A DNA stretch of 64,000 nucleotides. It comes from Olivibacter domesticus (GTDB taxonomy: Bacteria > Bacteroidota > Bacteroidia > Sphingobacteriales > Sphingobacteriaceae). Position 1 is the stretch's first letter; every line of letters starts with the position of its first letter. The DNA is taken from positions 62,001-126,000 of the forward strand of contig NZ_FOAF01000005.1 in assembly GCF_900109575.1 (NCBI RefSeq), in the 5' to 3' direction. The notes beneath the pieces were generated by a model that worked only from the letters and a program-made list of their open reading frames with translations, was not told the DNA's origin and did not search any database. Below are positions 39,643 through 48,847 of the stretch, piece after piece. A program made the position numbers and the translations under genes.

Positions 39643-41109
39643 TCACGGCGCTTCAAATTTCCACAATTGGGCACTGGCGCCATTCCATGTCCATGAACGT
39701 ACATCAGCTCCCGGCGTCGGGTCGCTATTGACAATATCCAGCACATTATTACCAGCTTTTGCCATAATGCGGTACCAACCGTCCCCTATAGACTCAACGC
39801 GCCACAGCTGGCAATCGTTCGAGAAAACATCCCAAACTTGGATATTGGCCCCACGGTCAATCCCGCAGGCATCTAGGTCCAGTGATTTATGATTAGGCAA
39901 TTCTGATATGATTTTATAAAAACCATTCCCCTGATACGTTAAGTTCCACTTTTGTCCATTACAGGTGGTGCGAGTCCAAGTCCTTACGTCAGCGTTTCCA
40001 ACAGCACAACCTGCAATATCTAGGTACAAGCCTGCTCCTGAACTAGTATTTATCTTTGACCTGATGGCATATTGCCCATTGGGAATTGGGTTAGACGGGT
40101 AGCATGGCGTTCCAGCACCCGATTGTGTGACCCCTGAATTGGTAATACTGATAGGCATAATATTGCCGGCTGCATCGAAAAACATTCGATCAATGGCCAC
40201 CTGTCGTTCGTGGATATTGGTGCTCGTGCGCCGATGATAAACGAAGAAATACTCATCGGCACAATCGGGCTTCCTAATCACCGCATTATGCCCAGGCCCT
40301 TTGATGGCACCTAATGGTGAGGTGATACGGCCTTTGTAGGCCCAAGGCCCCATGGGATTGGAAGATGTAGCATATTCCACATGATAATCGTCATTACCAA
40401 AGTGATTAATTGAATACATCAAATAATATATATCATTTCGTTTGATGACATAAGGTGCCTCAAAGTAATTAGCTGGCTTATCATGCCCACGTGTGCCCGT
40501 GAGAGATATCATGTCATTATTCAGTCGCTGTATATTCATAGTGGTATTACCCCAATACATATAAGCCTGTCCATCGGTATCTACAAACACCATTGGATCT
40601 ATCGGATCAGCGCCATCACCCGTTGCTAGTGCACTCCCCTTATCAACAAAAGGACCAACTGGGCTGTTGCCCACAGCAACTCCAACTTTTTTAGCCGCAG
40701 TAAAATAAAAATAATATTTTCCATTACGTGCCACAACAGAGGGCGCCCACCCATCAGTTTGCGCCCAGCTTACGTTGGCCAAATTCAAGACAATGCCCTC
40801 ATCGGTCCAATTTAATAAATCAGTGGATGAATAAGCATGAAACTGACTCGCATTGGGCCCCGTGGCAGTTGGATAAATATAATACTTGCCATTGGCATAT
40901 AGAATATCCGGATCTGCCGTTGCTACAGGCAGAATAGGATTTCCACTCATCAGATCAATTGCACCCAGTGCTGAAACATTGGCTTTTAAAGCATCAGACT
41001 TCACACCGTCTGCAGGCATCGCTTCCTTTTCTGTACATCCCGCAAAACTTAATGCGATGATAACTGCATAAATAAGCAGTTGAGCTGCTTTTCTAGATTG
41101 CTTTCTCAT
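39643..41109 (-). CDS. GH43-family glycosidase with C-terminal ricin-type lectin domain, lipoprotein
   Basis: From the ATG at 41109, 488 residues, starting with a signal peptide and a lipobox (SFAGC, Cys25); the ATG at 41175 adds no homology. The GH43 five-blade propeller spans about 50-340. The catalytic-base aspartate is in VATADPDILYANGKYY, the second aspartate in DPMVFVDTDGQAYMYWG, and the general acid in YFEAPYVIKRNDIYYLM. A ricin-B-like carbohydrate-binding module (about 360-488) shows repeated QW-type segments such as CQLWRVESIGDGWYRIM. It probably trims arabinose- or xylose-containing side chains. It lies upstream of PUL 1 on the same strand. Confidence 0.9.
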   Translation of the reverse strand: MRKQSRKAAQLLIYAVIIALSFAGCTEKEAMPADGVKSDALKANVSALGAIDLMSGNPILPVATADPDILYANGKYYIYPTATGPNASQFHAYSSTDLLNWTDEGIVLNLANVSWAQTDGWAPSVVARNGKYYFYFTAAKKVGVAVGNSPVGPFVDKGSALATGDGADPIDPMVFVDTDGQAYMYWGNTTMNIQRLNNDMISLTGTRGHDKPANYFEAPYVIKRNDIYYLMYSINHFGNDDYHVEYATSSNPMGPWAYKGRITSPLGAIKGPGHNAVIRKPDCADEYFFVYHRRTSTNIHERQVAIDRMFFDAAGNIMPISITNSGVTQSGAGTPCYPSNPIPNGQYAIRSKINTSSGAGLYLDIAGCAVGNADVRTWTRTTCNGQKWNLTYQGNGFYKIISELPNHKSLDLDACGIDRGANIQVWDVFSNDCQLWRVESIGDGWYRIMAKAGNNVLDIVNSDPTPGADVRSWTWNGASAQLWKFEAP

Positions 41110-41480
41110 TGGCTTCAGATTATAATTGGTCCTTAATCTAAAGTTATTGAGAAACAGTGAGATGTTATACGCCATTTTTTCTCAAAAGTTCGGCAAATCA
41201 TATCGACTACTCTTTTTCCTATTACCACCCTTCGTTGATAACAGGCCGTAAAGGATGTAGAAAGGCCGTCGCTAGCCGCATCCGTTATTGACTGGCAAGC
41301 TTTCCGTACGGCTCTTTTTGCTTTTTAGGTTTATGGGCATCGAAGAAAAATTTCATATAATAAGCATTCCCTAACTCTTTATAAAGCAAATGACCGCTCT
41401 TATTGCGAACGATAGGCAGTATACACACGAACCTTCTCAAAGCATTCCTATCCCATTTAAGAAAATTTGAATATCTTAGC
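41110..41480. other. Intergenic region between GH43 and HD-domain genes
   Basis: About 370 bp with divergent flanks. A 65-codon minus-strand frame (41482-41285) is present, but its start overlaps the ATG of the HD gene. I see no promoter, no recognised domain and no RBS for it, so I do not call it as a gene. Confidence 0.4.
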
Positions 41481-42080
41481 ATGCTATTAATGATTCAGAT
41501 GCAACTTGAACAGGTTACCACATTCATTTTAGATCAATTGAAGCATGACCTTTCTCCTGCTTTTACCTATCATCAGGTTGACCATACGCAAGATGTAATA
41601 CGTGCCGTAAGAGATATTGGTTTGGGAGAAGGCATTTCAGGGAATGAATCGATTATTTTATCGACCGCAGCACTTTTTCACGACACAGGATTCTTAATAG
41701 CTGCTGAAAATCACGAAATGCATTCCTGCGAGATAGCACGTAAACATCTTCCGCATTATTCGTATACGGAGGGAGATATAGATCAGGTTTGCAGTTTAAT
41801 TATGGCCACAAAGGTGCCGCAAAAACCTAAAAATCGCTTAGAAGAGATCATCTGCGATGCAGATTTAGATTATGTGGGTAGGGAAGATTTTTTTGAAATA
41901 AGTGAAAAGCTTTATGAAGAAATGGTGGCGCTTGGCAGTGTATCTTCACGCGAGCACTATATGCAGTTACAGCTGGATTTCATTCGAAATCATCACTATT
42001 TCACCAAAACAGCAAGAACTGCACGTAACAAAATAAAGGAAGAAAACTTAACTAAAATAAAAACAAATTCGGAAGCCTAG
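41481..42080 (+). CDS. HD-domain phosphohydrolase
   Basis: From the ATG at 41481, 199 residues (an ATG at 41403 gives a non-homologous leader). The metal-binding HD pattern is present: HQVDHTQDV with His31/His35, FHDTGFL with His67-Asp68, the HEMHSCEIARKHLP histidines around 78-82, and CDADLDYVG as the later metal aspartate. Such proteins act on nucleotides or other phosphate compounds; the substrate is unknown. It ends 4 bp before the YitT-like gene, so the two are likely co-expressed. Confidence 0.85.
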   Translation: MLLMIQMQLEQVTTFILDQLKHDLSPAFTYHQVDHTQDVIRAVRDIGLGEGISGNESIILSTAALFHDTGFLIAAENHEMHSCEIARKHLPHYSYTEGDIDQVCSLIMATKVPQKPKNRLEEIICDADLDYVGREDFFEISEKLYEEMVALGSVSSREHYMQLQLDFIRNHHYFTKTARTARNKIKEENLTKIKTNSEA

Positions 42081-42084
42081 AAGT

Positions 42085-42954
42085 ATGAACTCAAAGTCGA
42101 TAGCAATAATACGTGACCTAATTTATGTAATAACCGGTATCTTATTCTGTGGTTTTGCCTTAAAAGGTTTTTTGGTGCCCAATCAGTTCTTTGATGGCGG
42201 TATCACCGGCATCTCCCTGTTGATACACGAAATATACCATGTTAATATTGCCTATGTCATCGTGCTTGCTAACCTTCCCCTTATTGTCATGGGCGCTTTC
42301 CAAGTGAGCAAGAAGTTCGCGTTAAAGACGTTGGCCTGTGTGATCTTGTTAGGCATCTGTTTATTATACGTCCCCTACCCTATTATTACCTCCGACAAAT
42401 TGCTGGTTTCGATTTTCGGGGGCGTTTTCATGGGAATTGGTGTCGGTTTATCCATGCGAGGAGGCTGTGCATTGGACGGCATTGAAGTACTTGCTCTTTA
42501 TACGCTGAAACGGAGTAGTTTCACCATTAGCGAGATTATTTTGGGCATTAACATCATTATCTTTTTGATCGCTGCTGTGCACTTAGGCCTTCCGACAGCT
42601 TTGTATTCGATTTTAACTTACTATACCGCCTCACGGGCTATTACTTTCGTGATTGAGGGTTTGGAAGAATATACAGCTGTTAACATTATATCTGCTCAAA
42701 GTGAACACATCAAGGAAAAATTGGTAAAAGAAATGGGCAAGGGAATTACGGTATATAAAGGTGAACGTGGCTTTTTAAAAGAAAGTTTTGACGTTCATCA
42801 CCCGGTTGACATTGTTTTTACCGTCGTCACTCGATTTGAAGTACGGAGACTAAAGAACAAGGTACACGAGGTGGATCCGCAAGCATTCGTATACACCAGT
42901 ACGATCAAAGAAGCAGCAGGAGGCATCTTAAAAAAGAGAGCAAGAGAACATTAA
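42085..42954 (+). CDS. YitT-family membrane protein with DUF2179 domain
   Basis: 289 residues. The N-terminal half has about five transmembrane helices, including ILFCGFALKGFLVPNQFFDGGITGISLL, a block typical of YitT. The C-terminal cytoplasmic DUF2179 domain (about 205-280) contains GKGITVYKGERGFL and RFEVRRLKNKV. The family is widespread in Bacillota and Bacteroidota and has no established substrate. It is 4 bp from the HD-domain gene and is convergent with the cyclase gene. Confidence 0.9.
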   Translation: MNSKSIAIIRDLIYVITGILFCGFALKGFLVPNQFFDGGITGISLLIHEIYHVNIAYVIVLANLPLIVMGAFQVSKKFALKTLACVILLGICLLYVPYPIITSDKLLVSIFGGVFMGIGVGLSMRGGCALDGIEVLALYTLKRSSFTISEIILGINIIIFLIAAVHLGLPTALYSILTYYTASRAITFVIEGLEEYTAVNIISAQSEHIKEKLVKEMGKGITVYKGERGFLKESFDVHHPVDIVFTVVTRFEVRRLKNKVHEVDPQAFVYTSTIKEAAGGILKKRAREH

Positions 42955-42961
42955 TCTCTTG

Positions 42962-44005
42962 CTAGGCGATTACCTCGTAAATGTTGACCGGTTTCGCCTT
43001 ATTCTTAAGGGTAGCTGTTCCAAGAGCTGAAAAGCCGAAGGATTGTTTCGCTTGCTCATAAACATGCTCGGCCACTACAATCTGGCCAGCTTTGGCAGTC
43101 GATTGTAAGCGTTGAGCCAAGTTAACCGCATCCCCTATTACCGTATAATCTAAGCGTTTTAAAGAAGCTGATCCGATATTTCCGGAAATAACCTCTCCAG
43201 TATTGATGCCGATGGAAACTTCCGGTTTGAAGGAGTGATCGCCTGATTGAATGGCCTCGATGGCCGCTATCTTTTCTTTCGTTGCCAAGGCTGCATCAAT
43301 GGCCCTATCCAAATGATATTCTCCTTTGAATACCGCCATTACTGCATCCCCCATAAACTTATCCACATGCCCGCCATAAGCGATAATTTCTTTCACAATG
43401 GTATCAAATAGATCATTGATCAGCTTTACGACATCATCCGCGGCAACGGTTTCCGTAATGGCCGTAAAGCCACAAATATCAATAAAAACAACGGTTGCTT
43501 CAATCGTCTCATTTACCAGTAGACTTTTTTCAAATTCCTGATGCGTCATAAAATTCAGCACATGCTCATCTACATACATCTTCAGGATATTATTTTCTTT
43601 GATTGCCTTTAGCGTACCCTTTATTTGTTCTACATGTCCCAATGTTTTTTCGATTGTCAGATCGAGATCATCAAAGTTTACGGGTTTACAAACAAAATCA
43701 AACGCCCCACGGTTCATTGCGGAACGGATATTCTCCATATCTCCATAAGCTGATACCATCACCGCCTTAATCACCGGATTTGCTTCGGGAAGTTTGGTAA
43801 GCAGGGTCAACCCATCCATACCTGGCATATTAATATCGCTTAGAATAATATCGATATCTTCTTCTTTTTTTAATAGTTCGAGTGCCTCCAGCCCGTCTTT
43901 GGCAAAGACGAAAGTGTAAATCCGCTCCCGTATCTTCTTCCTGAACTTTTGTCTGATTAAGAGCTCTAGATCTGCTTCATCATCTACAACTAATATCTTA
44001 GCCAT
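42962..44005 (-). CDS. Response regulator with class III adenylate cyclase output domain
   Basis: 347 residues. The receiver domain covers 1-120 with phospho-acceptor Asp57 (IILSDINMPGMDG), and a helical linker 120-160. The class III cyclase domain covers about 165-347. It carries the metal aspartates Asp176 (FIDICGFT) and Asp220 (MGDAVM) and the substrate-specifying Lys216 and Thr288. The transition-state pair is Asn295 and Arg299 (NLAQRL). This set fits a catalytically competent class IIIb adenylate cyclase. It is the last gene of the kinase-regulator-regulator operon and overlaps the upstream regulator by 8 bp. Confidence 0.92.
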   Translation of the reverse strand: MAKILVVDDEADLELLIRQKFRKKIRERIYTFVFAKDGLEALELLKKEEDIDIILSDINMPGMDGLTLLTKLPEANPVIKAVMVSAYGDMENIRSAMNRGAFDFVCKPVNFDDLDLTIEKTLGHVEQIKGTLKAIKENNILKMYVDEHVLNFMTHQEFEKSLLVNETIEATVVFIDICGFTAITETVAADDVVKLINDLFDTIVKEIIAYGGHVDKFMGDAVMAVFKGEYHLDRAIDAALATKEKIAAIEAIQSGDHSFKPEVSIGINTGEVISGNIGSASLKRLDYTVIGDAVNLAQRLQSTAKAGQIVVAEHVYEQAKQSFGFSALGTATLKNKAKPVNIYEVIA

Positions 44006-44381
44006 GCTTTTCGAGATTTTTTAATTTTTCTTTTAACAAATTAAAATTGAGTGGTTTTGTCAGAAAGTCATTGGCTCCTAATCGCATCGATTGCCGATAG
44101 TTTTCTTCGTCTCCATAGGCGGTAATCATCATCACGAAAGGGGGTGTCGCACCGTGTTCCTTTCTGATATGCGACAGCAACTCCAAGCCGCTCATGCCCG
44201 GCATGTTAACATCAGATAGGATGAGAACAACTTCCGAATCATCGCGAAATAGATATTGAATAGCCTCCTCTCCGGATAAGGCAAATTCAAACAAAATCTG
44301 TCCGCTTTTGATTTCCTTCCGAAACCGCTGTTTAAATAAAGGTTGTATATCTATTTCGTCATCAACAACAAGCACTTTCAT
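43998..44381 (-). CDS. Stand-alone response-regulator receiver protein
   Basis: 127 residues, a single CheY-like receiver domain. It has the acidic pair at 7-8, phospho-acceptor Asp57 (LILSDVNMPGMSG), the Thr/Ser region MMITAYG and Lys in FLTKPLN. No output domain. It overlaps the kinase gene by 4 bp upstream and the cyclase gene by 8 bp downstream, so the three are translated as a unit and it likely shares the kinase with the cyclase regulator. Confidence 0.92.
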   Translation of the reverse strand: MKVLVVDDEIDIQPLFKQRFRKEIKSGQILFEFALSGEEAIQYLFRDDSEVVLILSDVNMPGMSGLELLSHIRKEHGATPPFVMMITAYGDEENYRQSMRLGANDFLTKPLNFNLLKEKLKNLEKHG

Positions 44382-45751
44382 GATCTATTAGGTATGGTTA
44401 TTATAAATTTAGCATATTCTCCTTCAATGGTTTCTACTTTTAACGCTCCTCCATGTATTTTGGTAATAATATCATAACTCATGGAGAGACCCAGACCGGT
44501 GCCCTGTCCGGTTGGTTTTGTAGTAAAAAAGGGTTGATATATTTTTTCTAAGACCGCTTTAGGTATCCCTAAACCATTATCAAAAACCGTGATCCTGATA
44601 GAAGCCCGCCTACCTTCTTCAATGACATTTTCGGTTGTAACGGTTACTTTTGGTGTAAAAACTTCACCTAACTGTTTTTTCTTCTCATTAACCGAATAGA
44701 AAGCGTTATTAAAAAGATTAAGAAAAACCCGACCCAAATCCTGTGGCACTACTTCAATGGCAGGCAGGGTCAACTCAAATTGCGTATCAATGGCAGCATT
44801 AAATGATTTATCTTTAGCTCTTAGCCCATGATAACTTAACCTTATGTATTCGTCAGCTAATGCATTGATGTTTGTTACTTCTTTTTTCCCGGTACTACTA
44901 CGGGAGTGCTGAAGCATACTTTTTACAATACCGTCTGCGCGTTTGCCATGGAAATTAATTTTTTCCAGATTTTGAGTTAAGTCCGCAATCAGGTCATTTG
45001 CCTCTTCTTGATGCACTGATTCAAGTGTTTTGAAGGGGCCCTCACGTAATTCATCTAGCAATTCGACACTTACTTCCGAAAAATTATTGACAAAGTTCAA
45101 GGGGTTTTGAATTTCGTGGGCGATACCGGCAGTAAGCTCCCCTAAGGAAGCCATCTTTTCAGATTGAATAAGCTGCGCTTGGGTGCTCTTTAACTCGTCT
45201 AATGCCACCTGCAGTTCCTCTTTTTGTTTAACAAGCTCAGCTGTACGTAGGGCAACTTCTTGTTCCAAATTGACTTTCAGTTCAGCCATAATCCGATTCT
45301 GTGCTTCTTCTGCTTCACGCTTGGCCCGTTCCTTTTCAAGGGCTTTCCGCTGCGTGCTATTTACCAGCCACATACCCACAAACCACAAGAGCCCAAACAA
45401 GAGAGCGCTCTCAAAGAAATCATCATGCTTCCGATAGAATGATGGAAACAGGACCTCTGTGAGGTGGGTAAAAAAAGAGAGCACAGCGTATGGCAACATG
45501 GAATACGCCAAACTTTTTCCGACACTTAGTTCGGGTCGTAAATGAATCGCTGCCAATAGCGCAAAGAAGCAAAGTTGCAGGAATAAAGTAGCAGAATAGG
45601 CACTAGTGACAATATCAAATATGATCAGTCCAATACTTATATAGACACCGATTTGAAGATATTTGGCCAAATCGTAATCTACTTTTTTATAGTCGACCTT
45701 TTTTTTAAGGAAGCTAATCAAAATTAACGTAAATATGGGCTCTAGTATCAT
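44378..45751 (-). CDS. Membrane sensor histidine kinase
   Basis: 457 residues. About four to five transmembrane helices lie in the first 130 residues with no recognisable extracellular domain. A Lys/Glu-rich coiled coil (about 133-200) joins them to the HisKA domain with phospho-acceptor His212 in AGIAHEIQNPLNF. An HATPase_c domain follows with LGRVFLNLFNNAFYS (N box), FDNGLGIPKAVLEK (G1) and GTGLGLSMSYDIIT (G2). It overlaps the downstream response regulator by 4 bp. It is the sensor of the three-gene operon; the signal is unknown. Confidence 0.93.
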   Translation of the reverse strand: MILEPIFTLILISFLKKKVDYKKVDYDLAKYLQIGVYISIGLIIFDIVTSAYSATLFLQLCFFALLAAIHLRPELSVGKSLAYSMLPYAVLSFFTHLTEVLFPSFYRKHDDFFESALLFGLLWFVGMWLVNSTQRKALEKERAKREAEEAQNRIMAELKVNLEQEVALRTAELVKQKEELQVALDELKSTQAQLIQSEKMASLGELTAGIAHEIQNPLNFVNNFSEVSVELLDELREGPFKTLESVHQEEANDLIADLTQNLEKINFHGKRADGIVKSMLQHSRSSTGKKEVTNINALADEYIRLSYHGLRAKDKSFNAAIDTQFELTLPAIEVVPQDLGRVFLNLFNNAFYSVNEKKKQLGEVFTPKVTVTTENVIEEGRRASIRITVFDNGLGIPKAVLEKIYQPFFTTKPTGQGTGLGLSMSYDIITKIHGGALKVETIEGEYAKFIITIPNRS

Positions 45752-46054
45752 AGATTGGAGGTTTAGCCTGCAAACAGCTACCGGTAATTAATAAATACAA
45801 ACTTTTTCTTCAAACTTAGAGAAAATCGTTAGCACCTACAACAACAATTCATATCAGTGGTAAACTTTTCTTCTTGGAACTTTAACCGGACACTAATAAA
45901 TTATAACGAATATGATTCTTATCTTCTAAAAAACAATCTACTTTTGAAATGAAAGCTATTGAACTATTCTTATATTTAAACTTTTGTTAATATTGCCGTA
46001 ACTATAAAATTTACACAATTTGATACTTTTGGTGCTATTATCTACAATCCTGCC
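45752..46054. other. Divergent intergenic region, histidine kinase / ECF sigma of PUL 2
   Basis: 303 bp, no gene. TACTTTTG at 46024-46031 is a perfect TAnnTTTG box for the sigma gene that starts at 46055. A correctly spaced TTTG is not present. Nothing clear points to the kinase promoter. Confidence 0.4.
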
Positions 46055-46639
46055 ATGGCGAAGATGTCTTATAAATCATATGATGATCATGAACTGATCC
46101 AGCGTATGCTGAGTGACGATTATGCTGCTTATATCGAAATTTATGAACGCTACTCCCGGCAACTACATGCACATGCCTACAAAAGGCTGAGCAATCGGAA
46201 CGAGGTTAAAGATCTGTTACAGGAAGTTTTCGCAGCCCTCTGGCAAAATCGCTGTTCATTAACCCCTCAGACCCCGTTGGCTGGATATCTTTATGCAACC
46301 TTACGCTATAGGATTATCAAACTGATTGCGCATAAAAAAGTCGAGGTCCTTTATTTTGAATCCTTGTCGGCAATCGATACACATGACAATACAACACCTG
46401 ATTACCTGATCCGGGAGAAAGAAATAGGACAATTGATTGAAAAGGAAATTGTACAACTACCCGAAAAGATGCAGGAGGTCTTTAGGATGAGTAGACAGTC
46501 TCACCTCTCGCACAAGGAGATTGCCGAAGAACTTGGACTTTCCGAAACAACCGTAAAGAAGCATGTCAACAATGCCCTGAAGGTATTACGACCAAAATTC
46601 GGAACGTTGCTCTCCTTGGTGTATTTCCTCTTTCCTTAA
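46055..46639 (+). CDS. ECF RNA polymerase sigma factor (PUL 2)
   Basis: 194 residues, ECF type. Region 2 includes DYAAYIEIYERYSRQLHAHAY and DLLQEVFAALWQN, and region 4 includes LPEKMQEVFRMSRQSHLSHKEIAEELGLSETTV (split here for length: the HTH is around 150-180). It is encoded with a FecR anti-sigma, a SusC with STN domain and a SusD. The phosphodiester-glycosidase gene is inserted between this gene and fecR. Confidence 0.93.
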   Translation: MAKMSYKSYDDHELIQRMLSDDYAAYIEIYERYSRQLHAHAYKRLSNRNEVKDLLQEVFAALWQNRCSLTPQTPLAGYLYATLRYRIIKLIAHKKVEVLYFESLSAIDTHDNTTPDYLIREKEIGQLIEKEIVQLPEKMQEVFRMSRQSHLSHKEIAEELGLSETTVKKHVNNALKVLRPKFGTLLSLVYFLFP

Positions 46640-46684
46640 TTTTTTTATTTTCTTTTACGCCCTAAGGTTCTGTTGCGGTACTAT
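46638..46684 (+). promoter_or_regulatory. First copy of a 47-nt element, candidate ECF sigma promoter
   Basis: A T-rich run followed by TTTACGCCCTAAGG, 4 unrelated bases and GTTGCGGTACTAT, ending 18 bp before the glycosidase ATG at 46703. The same arrangement recurs at 47549-47596 before fecR. Confidence 0.55.
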
Positions 46685-46702
46685 CTCTATAAAAAACGCA
46701 AC

Positions 46703-47545
46703 ATGAATAAAAAAACAGCACCTATCCTACTCATTTTCGTGTTCTTTAGTCAGCTCCTAACTTTTGGGCAATCAACAGATTCCATCGCAGTGGTTAGCAA
46801 AGAATGGAAAATTAAATCTATCAAAAAAGGCATCACCTGGAAACAAGGCCATTTTGACAAACTCTTTGAAAGCCCACAGGAAATCAACCTGGTGGAAATC
46901 GACCTTAAGAAGTACCGCAAGAAAATCCGTCTAGCAGCTGATCCGAAAGAATTAAAAAAGACTTCGCAATTTGCCACGGAAGCCAATGCCTTAATTGCTA
47001 TTAACGGTGGCTTTTTTGATATGAAAAATGGTGGTTCATGGGATTATGTAAAGGTGGACAACAAAGTGATCGATACCACGAAAAAGAGAACCGATCGCGC
47101 CAATGCAATCCTACTGATTAATAAAAGAGCAATCAACATCCAACCCGATTCGTCCATCGACTATAAACAGAGCCAAGTACCGCACATATTGCTGTCAGGA
47201 CCGCTATTGATACATGAGGGAAAAGATGCGACGCTCGCCAATAATCCCTTTAACAACAACCGCCACCCACGCAGTGCCGTAGCTATTACAGCAGATCAAA
47301 AGCTAATTTTTTTCGTAGTGGACGGTAGGAACAGCTTAGCCGCCGGCATGAACTTAAGTGAGTTAACGAAAACGTTGCGCTGGTTGGGTGCAAAAAATGT
47401 TATGAATGTAGATGGCGGTGGGAGCAGCACGCTGTACGTGCAAGGGGCCACCGAAAACAGCATCGTCAACCACCCATCCGATAACAAGCAGTTTGACCAT
47501 GAAGGCCAACGCTCGGTAGCCAATATTATTTACTTAAAAAAATAA
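46703..47545 (+). CDS. Phosphodiester glycosidase (NAGPA-domain), secreted, first copy
   Basis: From the ATG at 46703, 280 residues; a frame start at 46673 falls next to the repeat element and is less likely. The N-terminal signal peptide ends LTFGQ with no lipobox, so the protein is probably periplasmic. NAGPA-domain signatures are visible: ALIAINGGFFDMKNG, HPRSAVAITADQKLIFFVVDGR and NVDGGGSSTLYVQG. Family members remove a GlcNAc cap from a sugar phosphodiester, as in the mammalian uncovering enzyme. A paralogue lies at 53649; both are in the same SusCD locus. Confidence 0.88.
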   Translation: MNKKTAPILLIFVFFSQLLTFGQSTDSIAVVSKEWKIKSIKKGITWKQGHFDKLFESPQEINLVEIDLKKYRKKIRLAADPKELKKTSQFATEANALIAINGGFFDMKNGGSWDYVKVDNKVIDTTKKRTDRANAILLINKRAINIQPDSSIDYKQSQVPHILLSGPLLIHEGKDATLANNPFNNNRHPRSAVAITADQKLIFFVVDGRNSLAAGMNLSELTKTLRWLGAKNVMNVDGGGSSTLYVQGATENSIVNHPSDNKQFDHEGQRSVANIIYLKK

Positions 47546-47548
47546 AAC

Positions 47549-47596
47549 CAATTTTTTCATTTTCATTTACGCCCTAAGGCGGGGTTACGGTACTAT
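47549..47596 (+). promoter_or_regulatory. Second copy of the 47-nt element, before fecR
   Basis: T-rich run, TTTACGCCCTAAGG, 4 unrelated bases, GTTACGGTACTAT. The spacing is identical to that of the copy at 46638-46684. It ends 27 bp before the fecR ATG at 47624. Confidence 0.55.
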
Positions 47597-47623
47597 GAAT
47601 AAAAGCGAAAACCTCTTTTACAC

Positions 47624-48772
47624 ATGAAGGAGCATGAAGATCTAAAGAAGCTGTTGAAACGTTACCTAGCAGGCGATTGCACGCCCGAGGAACGTACGCA
47701 GGTGGAACAATGGTACGATGAACTGAACATCCATGCGAAGAAAGCTTCTGAAGAACAGATGGAGCGTGATATTGCCGACATACGGAATCGTCTGCCCGGC
47801 CCAACCCTTCGTCGAGTGGCTATATGGCCTCGCTATGCAGCGGCCATTGCAGCTGTAATTGTCATCGCCGTAGGCGCATATTTTCAATTCAATCAATCTC
47901 CTGGCTTGAAAAGTGTAGACGATACCACGACAGTTTCGAGCCGTCAGGATATAGCTCCCGGCGGAAACAGAGCCACCCTCAAGCTGGCCAATGGCAGCGA
48001 AATAACACTTAATGGTCGGTCTGATGGAGAAATTGCGCAAGAAGGCGCTCACGCCATTTATAAGAATGCGGATGGAGAACTGGTTTATCAGCCGGGCGAA
48101 GCGGATCACAACAGCCATGAAGCGCCCGTATTTAACACCCTACAAACACCGCGTGGAGGTCAATACCATTTAGTACTGCCTGATGGTAGCAGAGTTTGGT
48201 TGAATGCCGCATCCAGTTTAACCTACACCATTAACGGCTCAGCGCAAGAACGGTTCGTGAAACTCGAAGGAGAAGCCTATTTCGAGGTGGCGAAGGATCG
48301 TGAGCGTCCCTTTCGAGTTGAATCCAGAGGACAGGTGGTGGAAGTGCTGGGTACCCATTTCAATATTAATAGCTATCCTGATGAACCAATCGTGAAAACC
48401 ACTTTAGTAGAAGGATCGGTGAAAGTGGTGCCAATCGCTCATAAAGGATCAGTGATACTTCAGCCGGGGCAGCAGGCAGCACTCGACAAAACCAATCACT
48501 TATCCGTAAAGCAGGCAGATATTTCAGATGTTGTGGCCTGGAAGAATGGTAAATTCAGCTTTAAACAGGCGGATATCGAGATAGTGATGCGGCAACTATC
48601 GCGTTGGTATGATGTCAAGGTGATCTTTAAAGGCAAAAAACCGAACATTACCCTATCGGGCGAAGTTTACCGCAACACCCATGCATCCAAGGTACTGGAA
48701 ATTTTGTCTTTCTATAACTTGGATTGCCAGATTGAGAAAACTGGAGAAGTCAAACAGATTATCATTCAATAA
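47624..48772 (+). CDS. FecR-family anti-sigma factor (PUL 2)
   Basis: 382 residues. The cytoplasmic N-terminal anti-sigma region (about 1-70, starting MKEHEDLKKLLKRYLAGDC) is followed by one transmembrane helix (about 72-90, YAAAIAAVIVIAVGAYF). The periplasmic FecR domain (about 165-270) contains LPDGSRVWLNAASSLTY and VEVLGTHFNINSY. The C-terminal DUF4974 domain (about 300-380), with WYDVKVIFKGKKPNITLSGE, pairs with the STN domain of the SusC encoded next. Confidence 0.93.
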   Translation: MKEHEDLKKLLKRYLAGDCTPEERTQVEQWYDELNIHAKKASEEQMERDIADIRNRLPGPTLRRVAIWPRYAAAIAAVIVIAVGAYFQFNQSPGLKSVDDTTTVSSRQDIAPGGNRATLKLANGSEITLNGRSDGEIAQEGAHAIYKNADGELVYQPGEADHNSHEAPVFNTLQTPRGGQYHLVLPDGSRVWLNAASSLTYTINGSAQERFVKLEGEAYFEVAKDRERPFRVESRGQVVEVLGTHFNINSYPDEPIVKTTLVEGSVKVVPIAHKGSVILQPGQQAALDKTNHLSVKQADISDVVAWKNGKFSFKQADIEIVMRQLSRWYDVKVIFKGKKPNITLSGEVYRNTHASKVLEILSFYNLDCQIEKTGEVKQIIIQ

Positions 48773-48847
48773 TAGATAGAAGAACAGATGTTTAACCAAA
48801 AGCAATACTATGAAACAGTAAAAACCATCAAATGAAGGCTTAAAAAA

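Noticed and set aside
41285-41482. 65-codon minus-strand frame before the HD-domain gene
   Set aside because: Its ATG overlaps the ATG of the HD gene on the other strand, it has no recognisable domain, promoter or RBS, and nothing in its neighbourhood supports it. Its Lys-rich C-terminus kept me from dismissing it at once.
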